Of a stretch of DNA of 7,690 nucleotides, positions 1-6,074 are shown in pieces. Source of the stretch: an uncultured bacterium (GTDB lineage: Bacteria > UBA4055); the NCBI GenBank assembly GCA_937873545.1, contig CALMWI010000407.1, positions 1 through 7,690 on the forward strand, in the 5' to 3' direction. A program made the translations under genes and the position numbers. Within the stretch, counting starts at the first letter, position 1. Each line of letters begins with the position of its first letter. Below the pieces are notes generated by a model, which did not search any database, was not told where the DNA came from, and saw only the letters and a list, made by a program, of their open reading frames with translations.

Positions 1-966
1 ACCCATTGCGCCTACGGCGTTACTTCTCAAATTCTGAGGATCAAAAGAGTTCTCTATGCAGAATTTAATTATATAATACAGGCTGTTGGCCGCTGATGTC
101 TGAAGCCTTGATATCCTTTTTAAGTTGTTCGCCCGTTCAGTGATCTCTGTCGCTGGATTAGTTATTGAATACAGTGCCTGACCGAGCAGTACTTCAAATG
201 GATTGTATTTGAGCTCAAATTGGCCCAGATGCGTTTCCTTTCTCAGAATGGCGACTATGATCTCTTTGTTGACTTTGTAACGGGCTTCAGCAGAGTCGAG
301 GCTGGCCGAATGTTCCTGCGTGAATCTGATCATTTCGTCAAAATCGAATTTCTCAATATTAAATTCATCAGCTTTAAGCTGTTCTTCTTTTGATTTAGGT
401 TTATAATAAAAATGCAGAGGATCAAAACCGATCTTCTGGATCTTTTCGAGAACATTATCGAAGTCTGTTACTGAAAGCGAGTCTTTTTCTATCCTTCTGA
501 GAAAAGTTTTATAGACATCAGTATTTTTGAACTCCGACAGGTTAAATTCAGAAAAGTAATTCTTGATAAGGTTCAGCTCGATCCTGAATGTCAAATACTC
601 GATAAGCGCGGAATCGGACCATACAGGGATTTTACTTTTAAAAAAAGCCGACGATGAAAGGTCGTTATGTGTAAATTCGAGCAGTTTCACTGAATCGACC
701 CGGTTATATAAGCTGTATTTATAACGGTTATATCCGAAAGTTTTGCTATAAATATCATCCGTAAGGCTATTGACCGAATTTTTATCGACCCTGATCTTAT
801 ATAACTCGGAGTTAAGGCTGTCGCGTACTCTGGCGAGGTAGATATCTCTGTATTCATAAAGATATTTATGTCGGGGTACAGAAATGTTTCTTAATTCCTG
901 AGCAGAAGAAATAAACGCTGTCATAAGCAGGACACACAGTACAATTTTAATAGTATGAAGTTTCAA
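1..966 (-). CDS. Secreted lytic murein transglycosylase, MltB-like (SLT_2 type), C-terminus missing
   Basis: The reading frame stays open from the left edge to a TTG start at 964-966, giving 322 codons without a stop. Residues 1-22 look like a Sec signal peptide: Lys2, a hydrophobic core, and cleavage after Ser-Ser-Ala before Gln-Glu. No lipobox is visible, so it is probably periplasmic and soluble. Residues 25-220 are poorly conserved. From about 230 the protein resembles MltB-type transglycosylases, which cleave the MurNAc-GlcNAc bond of peptidoglycan to leave 1,6-anhydro-MurNAc. The motif RKETHLG (242-248) aligns with the catalytic region, making Glu244 the likely acid/base. SNAVGAMG (315-322) matches the family's 'SYAGAMG' motif. 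The wide gap between these two motifs (about 70 residues) suits the MltB type better than classical SLT. TTG is preferred as the start because AGGGG lies 7 bases upstream and it restores the whole signal peptide. The first ATG (922-924) would cut that peptide in half. The family call is fairly sure; the subfamily is less so. Confidence 0.8.
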   Translation of the reverse strand, partial: MKLHTIKIVLCVLLMTAFISSAQELRNISVPRHKYLYEYRDIYLARVRDSLNSELYKIRVDKNSVNSLTDDIYSKTFGYNRYKYSLYNRVDSVKLLEFTHNDLSSSAFFKSKIPVWSDSALIEYLTFRIELNLIKNYFSEFNLSEFKNTDVYKTFLRRIEKDSLSVTDFDNVLEKIQKIGFDPLHFYYKPKSKEEQLKADEFNIEKFDFDEMIRFTQEHSASLDSAEARYKVNKEIIVAILRKETHLGQFELKYNPFEVLLGQALYSITNPATEITERANNLKRISRLQTSAANSLYYIIKFCIENSFDPQNLRSNAVGAMG

Positions 967-973
967 ACGGGTA

Positions 974-978
974 CCCCT
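974..978 (-). promoter_or_regulatory. Ribosome binding site supporting a TTG start
   Basis: On the minus strand AGGGG is followed by 7 bases and then TTG (966-964). This decides the start of the transglycosylase gene, because no ATG or GTG in frame sits at a comparable distance and the TTG yields a complete signal peptide. Confidence 0.6.
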
Positions 979-991
979 GAGATTTTTGTAA

Positions 992-1020
992 ATAATAACG
1001 AAAAAACAAGTCTAAGTAAA
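992..1020 (-). promoter_or_regulatory. Sigma70-like promoter for the transglycosylase gene
   Basis: Read on the minus strand: TTTACT (1020-1015), a 17-base spacer, then TATTAT (997-992). The -10 matches the consensus at five of six bases and the -35 at four of six. The predicted transcript starts near 985, about 20 bases before the TTG start. The surrounding sequence is AT-rich, which raises the chance of a random match. Confidence 0.45.
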
Positions 1021-1054
1021 CAAAAAAACATAAAAGATTTTACTATAAATTATA

Positions 1055-1083
1055 TTGACTTGAGAGTTGAAATAAAATATATT
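1055..1083 (+). promoter_or_regulatory. Sigma70-like promoter for the pilT-like/gcvH/gcvPA unit
   Basis: TTGACT (1055-1060), a spacer of exactly 17 bases, then TATATT (1078-1083). Both boxes match the consensus at five of six positions. The expected transcript start near 1090 leaves a leader of about 24 bases, too short for a riboswitch. The promoter lies downstream of an in-frame ATG at 955, so it also argues that the ATPase starts at 1114. Confidence 0.6.
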
Positions 1084-1103
1084 CTCATTACAATTTATCA
1101 AGC

Positions 1104-1107
1104 GGAG
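1104..1107 (+). promoter_or_regulatory. Ribosome binding site fixing the ATPase start
   Basis: GGAG is followed by 6 bases and then ATG at 1114. No comparable Shine-Dalgarno sequence precedes the upstream in-frame ATG at 955. Confidence 0.6.
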
Positions 1108-1113
1108 AAAATT

Positions 1114-2232
1114 ATGCTGGATCTTCAAAAAATGTTCGCTTCCCTCCTCGAAATGGGAGGTTCCGATATTCATCTGAAAGTAGGGATTAAGCCTATATTC
1201 AGAATTAACGGCGAGCTGGTTGACTGGGGTGATGATATTATCGCAATGGATGAAATGAATGATATAGCAGACGGACTGATGGGAAAAAAGGAAAAAGAAA
1301 CTTTTGCGGAACAGAAAGAGGTTGACTTCGGATTCGGAGTTAAGGGAGTAGGTCGATTCAGGGTAAACATATATAAGCAGAGAGGTACGGTCGCTGTTGC
1401 TATCAGGGCTATTCCTTTCGATATTAAATCAATAGATGAGCTTCACCTGCCGGAAGTATTAAAAAAAGCATGTTCAACCCCAAGGGGTATGATAATCGTG
1501 ACCGGAACCGTAGGTTCGGGAAAATCAACAACGATAGCTTCTATGCTTGAGTATATAAATCAGACGAGGAGAACCAATATTATCACTATTGAAGACCCTA
1601 TAGAGTTCTTATTCAGGGATAAAAAATCAGTGATTCACCAGAGGGAAGTAGGAAGCGATACCGATTCGTATCAGGGATCGCTAAGATATCTTCTCAGGCA
1701 GGATCCGGATATTATAATGATCGGCGAGATACGAGATCCTGACAGTATGTACACAGCGATAAGGGCAGCCAATACGGGACATCTTGTATTTACTACACTT
1801 CACACCACAGACGCGATACAGACCATAAGCCGTATCCTGTCATTCTTTCCCGGTGATCTTCAGAATGAGGTAAGGAATCTGCTTGCAGTTACTTTAACCT
1901 GCATCGTATCTCAGAGGCTGATCCCGACGAGAGACGGAAAAGGCAGGGTGCCGGCAACCGAGATTTTAATAAATAATGAAACTGTAAAAGAGGCGATAAT
2001 CGATCCCGCCAAACAGGCCGATATAAGAATGTCGATCGAAAAAGGTGAAGTGATATACGGGATGCACAATTTTGACCAGAGTATCTATAAGCTCTACGAG
2101 AAGGGTTTGATATCTTATGAAGAAGCAATTAGAGGCGCTTCAACTCCGGCCGACTTTGAAAGAAGGTTGAAAGGGCTCGATTCTTCAGGCGATAACAATT
2201 ATGAACTTGGTGATTACAACGCAAACAAATAA
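1114..2232 (+). CDS. pilT: Type IV pilus retraction ATPase, PilT/PilU-like
   Basis: This 372-residue protein belongs to the GspE/PilT secretion ATPase family. These are cytoplasmic hexamers at the base of the pilus, where ATP hydrolysis drives pilin disassembly and retraction. The N-terminal PAS-like domain begins with the typical 'GGSDIHLKVG' block (15-24). The ATPase core shows Walker A GTVGSGKST (131-139, Lys137), an Asp box TIEDPIEF (158-165), Walker B DIIMIGEIRD (199-208, catalytic Glu205) and a His box TGHLVFTTLHTTDA (221-234). The length is close to that of PilT (about 345) and PilU (about 370-380). The C-terminal region does not show PilT's usual AIRNLIRE motif. Its 'GMHNFDQSIYKLYEKG' stretch and the tail after it look more like PilU, so the exact paralogue is uncertain. 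The frame is open back to 955, but the 53 extra residues are low-complexity, overlap the divergent gene and carry the promoter. gcvH follows after 16 bases. No other pilus gene is in the window. Confidence 0.88.
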   Translation: MLDLQKMFASLLEMGGSDIHLKVGIKPIFRINGELVDWGDDIIAMDEMNDIADGLMGKKEKETFAEQKEVDFGFGVKGVGRFRVNIYKQRGTVAVAIRAIPFDIKSIDELHLPEVLKKACSTPRGMIIVTGTVGSGKSTTIASMLEYINQTRRTNIITIEDPIEFLFRDKKSVIHQREVGSDTDSYQGSLRYLLRQDPDIIMIGEIRDPDSMYTAIRAANTGHLVFTTLHTTDAIQTISRILSFFPGDLQNEVRNLLAVTLTCIVSQRLIPTRDGKGRVPATEILINNETVKEAIIDPAKQADIRMSIEKGEVIYGMHNFDQSIYKLYEKGLISYEEAIRGASTPADFERRLKGLDSSGDNNYELGDYNANK

Positions 2233-2248
2233 ATTTTAGGAGAGGAAA

Positions 2249-2626
2249 ATGGATTTTCCAAAAGAATTGCTTTTTACCGAAGACCATGAATATGCCAGGA
2301 TAGTTGACGGTGTAGCGACAATAGGTGTTTCAGAATATGCTCAGGAACAGTTGGGAGACATAACTTACCTTGAATTGCCTCAAGTGGGTGACGCGATCGG
2401 CAAAGGAGACAGTTTAGGAGTAATCGAAGCTGTTAAAGCAGCGTCAGATATCTATTCGCCTGTTTCCGGAGAAATAATCGAAGTTAACTCTGATCTCGAA
2501 AGTAACCCCGAGCTGGTAAATAAGGACTGCTACGGAAAAGGATGGATTGTGAAAGTTAAAATGAGCGACAGTTCCGAGGTTTCTTCACTTATGAATGCGG
2601 ATGCTTACAAAGCACATGTAGAATAA
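2249..2626 (+). CDS. gcvH: Glycine cleavage system H protein (lipoyl carrier)
   Basis: GcvH carries the lipoyl arm that shuttles the aminomethyl group from the glycine decarboxylase (P protein) to the T protein and is then reoxidised by the L protein, all in the cytoplasm. At 125 residues it has the normal family length. The lipoylation motif EAVKAASDIYSPVSGEI spans residues 60-76, with Lys63 the modified lysine. Ala61 takes the place of the Ser more often seen before Val-Lys. The N-terminal 'FTEDHEYARI' and the 'GISEYAQ..LGDI'-type block are also typical. AGGAGAGG (2238-2245) just upstream is a strong ribosome binding site for the ATG. The gene sits 16 bases after the pilus ATPase and 15 bases before gcvPA, so all three are probably co-transcribed. 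The function is close to certain; whether the full pathway exists in this organism cannot be seen here. Confidence 0.96.
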   Translation: MDFPKELLFTEDHEYARIVDGVATIGVSEYAQEQLGDITYLELPQVGDAIGKGDSLGVIEAVKAASDIYSPVSGEIIEVNSDLESNPELVNKDCYGKGWIVKVKMSDSSEVSSLMNADAYKAHVE

Positions 2627-2641
2627 AAATACGGGATAAAA

Positions 2642-3988
2642 ATGCCTTATATAAGCAATACAGACAAAGACAGAAAAGAAATGCTCGATGCGATCGGAGT
2701 TAAGGATTTCAAAGAACTTCTAAAAGAGATACCCGAGGAATTTCTTTTCAAAGGAAGATTGGGCCTTGGCCACGGTCAGAGCGAACTGGAAATAACAAAA
2801 CAGATGAAATGTCTGGCAGGAAAAAATAAAAACACATCTGAAATCACTTCATACCTCGGTGCAGGTTCTTACGATCATTACATACCTTCAATTGTGCCGT
2901 ATTTGATATCAAGACCAGAATTCCAGACTGCTTACACTCCATATCAGGCTGAGATCAGTCAGGGAACCCTTCAGAGCATCTATGAATATCAGTCACTGGT
3001 TTGTAATCTAACCGGAATGGATATCAGCAACGCTTCAATGTATGACGGCGCATCAGCTATGGCTGAAGCGGCAATATTAGCCTGCCGAAGCACAAGAAAA
3101 AATAAAATACTTATTTCTTCAACTGTAAATCCGGGTTGGATAGAGGTCGTAAAAACATTTACCCAGTCCATGAAATACGAAATAATTACCGCGGATGTTA
3201 CTGACGGTGCCGCAGTGCTTGATAATTTTAAAAAGGCGATCGATGATGATACAGCCTGTATCATCGTGCAGAACCCGAACTTTTTCGGTAATCTCGAAGA
3301 CTACCAGGGAGTCGCAGACCTGATACACGGCAAAAAAGGGTTGCTGATCGTGGCGATAGATCCGATAAGTATCGGTCTTTTCAAGAAACCTTCAGAATAT
3401 GGAGCTGATATCGTAGTAGCGGAAGGACAGGCTCTCGGATTGCCTCAGGCTTTCGGCGGACCTTATCTCGGCATTTTCGCATCGACCAAACAGTTCATGA
3501 GAAAAATACCTGGCAGAGTTGTAGGCGTGACCCAGGATGTTGACGGCAAAAGAGGTTTCGTTCTTACACTTCAGACCAGAGAGCAGCACATCAGAAGAGA
3601 TAAAGCAACATCGAATATATGCTCAAATCAGGCACTTTGCGCTTTAGCGGCCGGAATATATCTCAACACTATGGGCGAGGAAGGTCTAAAAGAGGTCGCA
3701 GAGAACTGCTATTGGAGAAGTCATTACCTTGCTTCCAGAATCAAGGAAGTTGAAGGTCTTGAACTGAAGTACGATAAACCGTTCTTTAAAGAGTTTGTAG
3801 TCAGATCGAAATACTGTGTTGACAAGATCATGGAAAAAATGCTCGAACACGATATTTTCGCCGGAATACCGCTTAAAAGATTCGGCATGGCTAAGGATGA
3901 GTTCCTTGTGACCGTTACCGAAAAAAGAAGCAGAGAGGAAATGGATAAATACATTGAAACTCTTAAAAGTATCGTAAAGGGTTTTTAA
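2642..3988 (+). CDS. gcvPA: Glycine dehydrogenase (decarboxylating) subunit 1 (P protein alpha subunit)
   Basis: This 448-residue protein is the N-terminal half of the glycine cleavage P protein in its two-subunit form. P protein decarboxylates glycine with PLP and passes the aminomethyl group to lipoyl-GcvH. Family blocks are clear: the start 'MPYISNTDKDRKEML', YLGAGSYDHYIP (71-82), TAYTPYQAEISQGTLQ (97-112) and SMYDGASAMAEA (132-143). The length matches GcvPA proteins (about 440-450), and it ends before the region that would hold the second half, so it is a true split subunit and not a truncated fused GcvP. The PLP lysine lies in the GcvPB subunit, so this protein needs a partner encoded elsewhere. 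The ribosome binding site is weak (GGGA about 6 bases before the ATG), which suggests reliance on translation from gcvH 15 bases upstream. A terminator follows directly, and gcvPB, normally adjacent, is absent. Confidence 0.95.
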   Translation: MPYISNTDKDRKEMLDAIGVKDFKELLKEIPEEFLFKGRLGLGHGQSELEITKQMKCLAGKNKNTSEITSYLGAGSYDHYIPSIVPYLISRPEFQTAYTPYQAEISQGTLQSIYEYQSLVCNLTGMDISNASMYDGASAMAEAAILACRSTRKNKILISSTVNPGWIEVVKTFTQSMKYEIITADVTDGAAVLDNFKKAIDDDTACIIVQNPNFFGNLEDYQGVADLIHGKKGLLIVAIDPISIGLFKKPSEYGADIVVAEGQALGLPQAFGGPYLGIFASTKQFMRKIPGRVVGVTQDVDGKRGFVLTLQTREQHIRRDKATSNICSNQALCALAAGIYLNTMGEEGLKEVAENCYWRSHYLASRIKEVEGLELKYDKPFFKEFVVRSKYCVDKIMEKMLEHDIFAGIPLKRFGMAKDEFLVTVTEKRSREEMDKYIETLKSIVKGF

Positions 3989-4008
3989 TTTTATTTGAAA
4001 CAGACCAT

Positions 4009-4038
4009 AAAAAGCGACGAAAATTTTCGTCGCTTTTT
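4009..4038 (+). terminator. Rho-independent terminator, perfect 30-base palindrome
   Basis: Two 15-base arms are perfect inverted repeats: five A, then GCGACG, then four A, mirrored by four T, CGTCGC and five T. In RNA this folds as a stem around GCGACGAA with a tight AATT loop, followed by a T run, so it can stop transcription in either direction. It closes the gcvH-gcvPA unit 20 bases after the stop codon. The downstream acyltransferase ATG is only 18 bases further on. Confidence 0.85.
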
Positions 4039-4056
4039 GTTTCTGAAGGGATTTGA

Positions 4057-4962
4057 ATGAAGTATAGATTTCAGCATTACTTCGAATATTATGTCATGCT
4101 TATCTTCCAGGCAATAATTAGAATATTGCCTTTAAAATCGACAGTTTTGATTGCAAAGCTGCTCGCAAAAACTGTAACTCTGTTTTATAAAGTCAGAAAC
4201 AAAACAGCTATGGACAATCTTGCCGTAGCTTTTCCTGAAATGAGTTTTCAGGAAAGAAAAAAGATCAGGAATCAATGCTATGAACATATTCTGATGTCTT
4301 CATTTGAAAGTTATAAATATATGTATTTAACAAAAGAACAGAAATTAAACCATCTCATGATTGACGACGACTCGAAAAGACTTCTTTTCAGGGTCAATGA
4401 AGAGGGGAGAGGCTGTGTGGTAGTCGGCGGTCATTACGGTTTTTTTGAGGCAGGCGGTCACTATTCAACATGTTTCGGTATAAAATCAGCATTCGTTGTG
4501 GCTAATCAGAAAAATAAACTTACCGAAAAACTTATTGACATTCCGAGAGAAAAAGCTGGACTTCTGGTTATTCACCGCAAAAATATGATCAAGCTGTTCC
4601 GTGCCTTAAAAGATAATTATATTATAGCTCTTCTTTCGGACCAGGATGCAGGACGGAAGCTCGGTATTTTTGTTAACTTTTTCGGCAAACCTGCTTCAAC
4701 TCACAAAAATCCAGCCGTTATCTGTCTTAAGCACAATGTTCCTATGCTTATAGTAAATACAGTCCGGGATAGCAAAGATATCAGTCTTCATCACCTAACA
4801 TTTACCGAAATTGATTTTAAGGATATTTTAAATTCAGACATATCTCCAGACGACAAGGTCAAAGAACTGGTTCAGAGATATACAGATCTGCTGGAAGCTC
4901 AAATCAGGCAGGAACCGTCACACTACTGGTGGATACATAAAAGATATAAAACAAGACCATAA
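4057..4962 (+). CDS. Lipid A biosynthesis acyltransferase family protein (LpxL/HtrB-like)
   Basis: This 301-residue protein belongs to the Lip_A_acyltrans family, inner-membrane enzymes that transfer acyl chains to lipid A precursors on the cytoplasmic face. The N-terminus (about 9-45) is hydrophobic and probably anchors it. The catalytic HX4E motif appears as GGHYGFFE, with His126 and Glu131, in place of the usual HFGNWE. Further family marks are LLSDQDAGRKLGIFVNFFG around residues 190-210, a following 'A.T....A' block, and the C-terminal PSHYWWIHKRYKTRP, which matches the family's 'P.qW.W.H.Rwk.rP' ending. AAGGG (4046-4050) with a 6-base gap supports the ATG. The acyl chain and acceptor cannot be told from sequence, and relatives include phosphatidylinositol mannoside and other lipid acyltransferases. 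It lies alone between two terminators. No convincing promoter of its own was seen, so it may depend on read-through or on a promoter inside the end of gcvPA. Confidence 0.85.
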   Translation: MKYRFQHYFEYYVMLIFQAIIRILPLKSTVLIAKLLAKTVTLFYKVRNKTAMDNLAVAFPEMSFQERKKIRNQCYEHILMSSFESYKYMYLTKEQKLNHLMIDDDSKRLLFRVNEEGRGCVVVGGHYGFFEAGGHYSTCFGIKSAFVVANQKNKLTEKLIDIPREKAGLLVIHRKNMIKLFRALKDNYIIALLSDQDAGRKLGIFVNFFGKPASTHKNPAVICLKHNVPMLIVNTVRDSKDISLHHLTFTEIDFKDILNSDISPDDKVKELVQRYTDLLEAQIRQEPSHYWWIHKRYKTRP

Positions 4963-4964
4963 AA

Positions 4965-4987
4965 AAAGACCCGAACATCGGGTCTTT
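4965..4987. terminator. Bidirectional terminator between the acyltransferase gene and rpmB
   Basis: Left arm AAAGACCCGA (4965-4974), loop ACA, right arm TCGGGTCTTT (4978-4987): a perfect 10-bp stem. Five As at 4963-4967, continuing the AA of the TAA stop, become a run of seven T on the minus strand, so it is strong for rpmB. The plus-strand tail TTTAATCTTTT is a fair T-tract for the acyltransferase gene, whose stop codon ends at 4962. Confidence 0.85.
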
Positions 4988-5009
4988 AATCTTTTAGTAA
5001 ACGGCATTG

Positions 5010-5237
5010 TTACGCCACTATCGTTTTTCCTGCTTTTATACAGCTTGCACAAGCCTTGATCTTTAAAGTCTCGTTGACTTTTCTTACTCTGACAACCTGA
5101 AGGTTGGGATAAAAAACTCTTTTGGATCGTCCGGTAATATTTATACCGACTCCGCCTTTTTTCTTCGCCATACCTCTTCTGCAGAACTGACCGCCGAAAA
5201 CCGGTCCTTTGCCGCAAATGTCACATATTCTTGACAT
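5010..5237 (-). CDS. rpmB: 50S ribosomal protein L28, zinc-binding (C+) form
   Basis: This 75-residue basic protein matches bacterial L28, a component of the large ribosomal subunit. The start MSRICDICGKGPVFGG is the typical L28 opening, and the region 'RVRKVNETLKIKACASCIKAG' is the conserved C-terminal half. Two CxxC pairs are present, Cys5/Cys8 and Cys63/Cys66, so this is the form that binds one zinc ion; many bacteria also carry or have switched to a cysteine-free version. AGAGG stands 5-6 bases before the ATG on the minus strand. The gene is alone, without the rpmG (L33) neighbour often seen, and it converges on the acyltransferase gene with a shared terminator. No obvious Zur-type operator was seen upstream, though a short inverted repeat touches the ribosome binding site. 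Confidence 0.96.
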   Translation of the reverse strand: MSRICDICGKGPVFGGQFCRRGMAKKKGGVGINITGRSKRVFYPNLQVVRVRKVNETLKIKACASCIKAGKTIVA

Positions 5238-5299
5238 AATAACCTCTTTATTTCAATAATTAAATTACTTTCACTCGAGCCTACGCCCAACGAGGTTGA

Positions 5300-5328
5300 A
5301 ATATACTTTCACATTAAAATTATTGCAA
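5300..5328 (-). promoter_or_regulatory. Sigma70-like promoter for rpmB
   Basis: On the minus strand: TTGCAA (5328-5323), a 17-base spacer, then TATATT (5305-5300). Four of six and five of six bases match the consensus. Transcription would begin near 5293-5291, giving a leader of about 55 bases before the rpmB ATG. Confidence 0.55.
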
Positions 5329-5355
5329 GTTAAATTTTATATTATTTTTGTTGCA

Positions 5356-5385
5356 TCGAAATGCGTTTGATGTTAAGTTTATAAT
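5356..5385 (+). promoter_or_regulatory. Possible promoter for the membrane protein/lipoprotein pair
   Basis: A perfect -10 TATAAT sits at 5380-5385. The only -35 candidate at a usual distance is TCGAAA (5356-5361, 18-base spacer, four of six). The transcript would start near 5392, about 17 bases before the ATG at 5409. The -35 is weak and the region is AT-rich, so this is tentative. Confidence 0.4.
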
Positions 5386-5396
5386 ATTAGAGAATG

Positions 5397-5401
5397 TAAG
5401 G
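5397..5401 (+). promoter_or_regulatory. Ribosome binding site fixing the start at 5409
   Basis: TAAGG ends 7 bases before ATG 5409. It leaves only one base before the in-frame TTG at 5403, which is therefore unlikely to be the start. Confidence 0.5.
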
Positions 5402-5408
5402 CTTGTTT

Positions 5409-6074
5409 ATGTTTGACAAATGGATCAGTCTGCTGAAAATGAAAGAAAAAATTCCTTTTGACGCATCTGTGTTCAATGACCCTTTTGCGCAGCAGGTCGG
5501 GTGGACTCCGATAGCCTCCGGAGGAGCTAATTTTAAGACCCACAATCTTGTTCAGACAAGCGTAAACAGGATGGAGTTCAAAGCCGGAACATTCATGAAA
5601 GTCTTTGCAGGAATTTTCATATTTTTCGGTATAACGTTCGCCACTCTTATCCCGTTTGTGATACTAAGACAGCCTGAAATAAATTACTGGATAATGATAC
5701 TTCCTGTTTCCTTCGGATCGATTTTTGCGATAATAGGTTATTTTATTTATCGAACCGCTGCCTGTCCGAGAGTATTCGATAAAAGTTCCGGTTTTTACTG
5801 GAAAGGAAGAGAAGAGCCAAATCAGATGATAAACCCGGAGTATCAGAAGTATACAAAATTAAGCGAAATTCGCGCGCTTCAGATAGTATCTGAGCATGTA
5901 AGAGGGAACAAAAGTTCTTACACAAGCTACGAACTTAATCTGATAATGAAAGACAGAAGCAGGATCAATATTGTTGATCATGGAAATATTAAAGCGCTGA
6001 GGTCAGACGCCGTTATTTTAAGCGGATTTATAAATGTTCCCTTCTGGGATGCTACGGAGGAAAGATCGTCATGA
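5409..6074 (+). CDS. Conserved hypothetical membrane protein with two transmembrane helices
   Basis: This 221-residue protein has no function I can name. Two hydrophobic helices, at about 65-86 and 93-114, form a hairpin in the middle. The regions before (1-62) and after (about 118-221) are polar and probably face the same side of the membrane. Segments that look conserved rather than random include SGGANFKTHNLV (37-48), RVFDKSSGFYWKGREEP (121-137), RALQIVSEHVRGN (155-167), SYELNLIMKDRSRINIVDHG (173-192) and a Pro-Phe-Trp-Asp near the end. I have an impression, not checked by search, that proteins with similar 'NFxTH' and 'NVVDHGN' blocks occur as uncharacterised proteins in other Gram-negative bacteria. 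The ATG at 5409 is chosen over the TTG six bases upstream on ribosome binding site spacing. Its stop codon overlaps the start of the next gene (ATGA), indicating translational coupling with a small lipoprotein. Confidence 0.8.
   Translation: MFDKWISLLKMKEKIPFDASVFNDPFAQQVGWTPIASGGANFKTHNLVQTSVNRMEFKAGTFMKVFAGIFIFFGITFATLIPFVILRQPEINYWIMILPVSFGSIFAIIGYFIYRTAACPRVFDKSSGFYWKGREEPNQMINPEYQKYTKLSEIRALQIVSEHVRGNKSSYTSYELNLIMKDRSRINIVDHGNIKALRSDAVILSGFINVPFWDATEERSS

Noticed and set aside
931..936. Cys11 of the transglycosylase as a lipoprotein cysteine
   Set aside because: It is preceded by Ile-Val-Leu, which lacks the small residue needed at -1, and the hydrophobic core continues past it to a normal signal peptidase I site.
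955..1113. N-terminal extension of the pilus ATPase from an ATG at 955
   Set aside because: It overlaps the divergent gene, has low-complexity sequence unlike PilT, lacks a ribosome binding site, and contains the promoter. The family start corresponds to the ATG at 1114.
1084..2248. A glycine riboswitch controlling gcvH
   Set aside because: The leader after the predicted promoter is about 24 bases and the gap before gcvH is 16 bases, both far too short for the known aptamer.
2989..3954. Several minus-strand frames of 65-91 codons inside gcvPA
   Set aside because: All are antisense to a well-conserved gene and show Ser/Ile/Leu-rich composition typical of shadow frames.
4918..5217. A 99-residue minus-strand frame overlapping rpmB
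   Set aside because: It is a different frame of the rpmB region running through the terminator into the acyltransferase gene, with no family resemblance; L28 is the clear gene here.
5403..5405. TTG at 5403 as the start of the hypothetical membrane protein
   Set aside because: Only one base separates it from the ribosome binding site, while the ATG at 5409 has a normal 7-base spacing.
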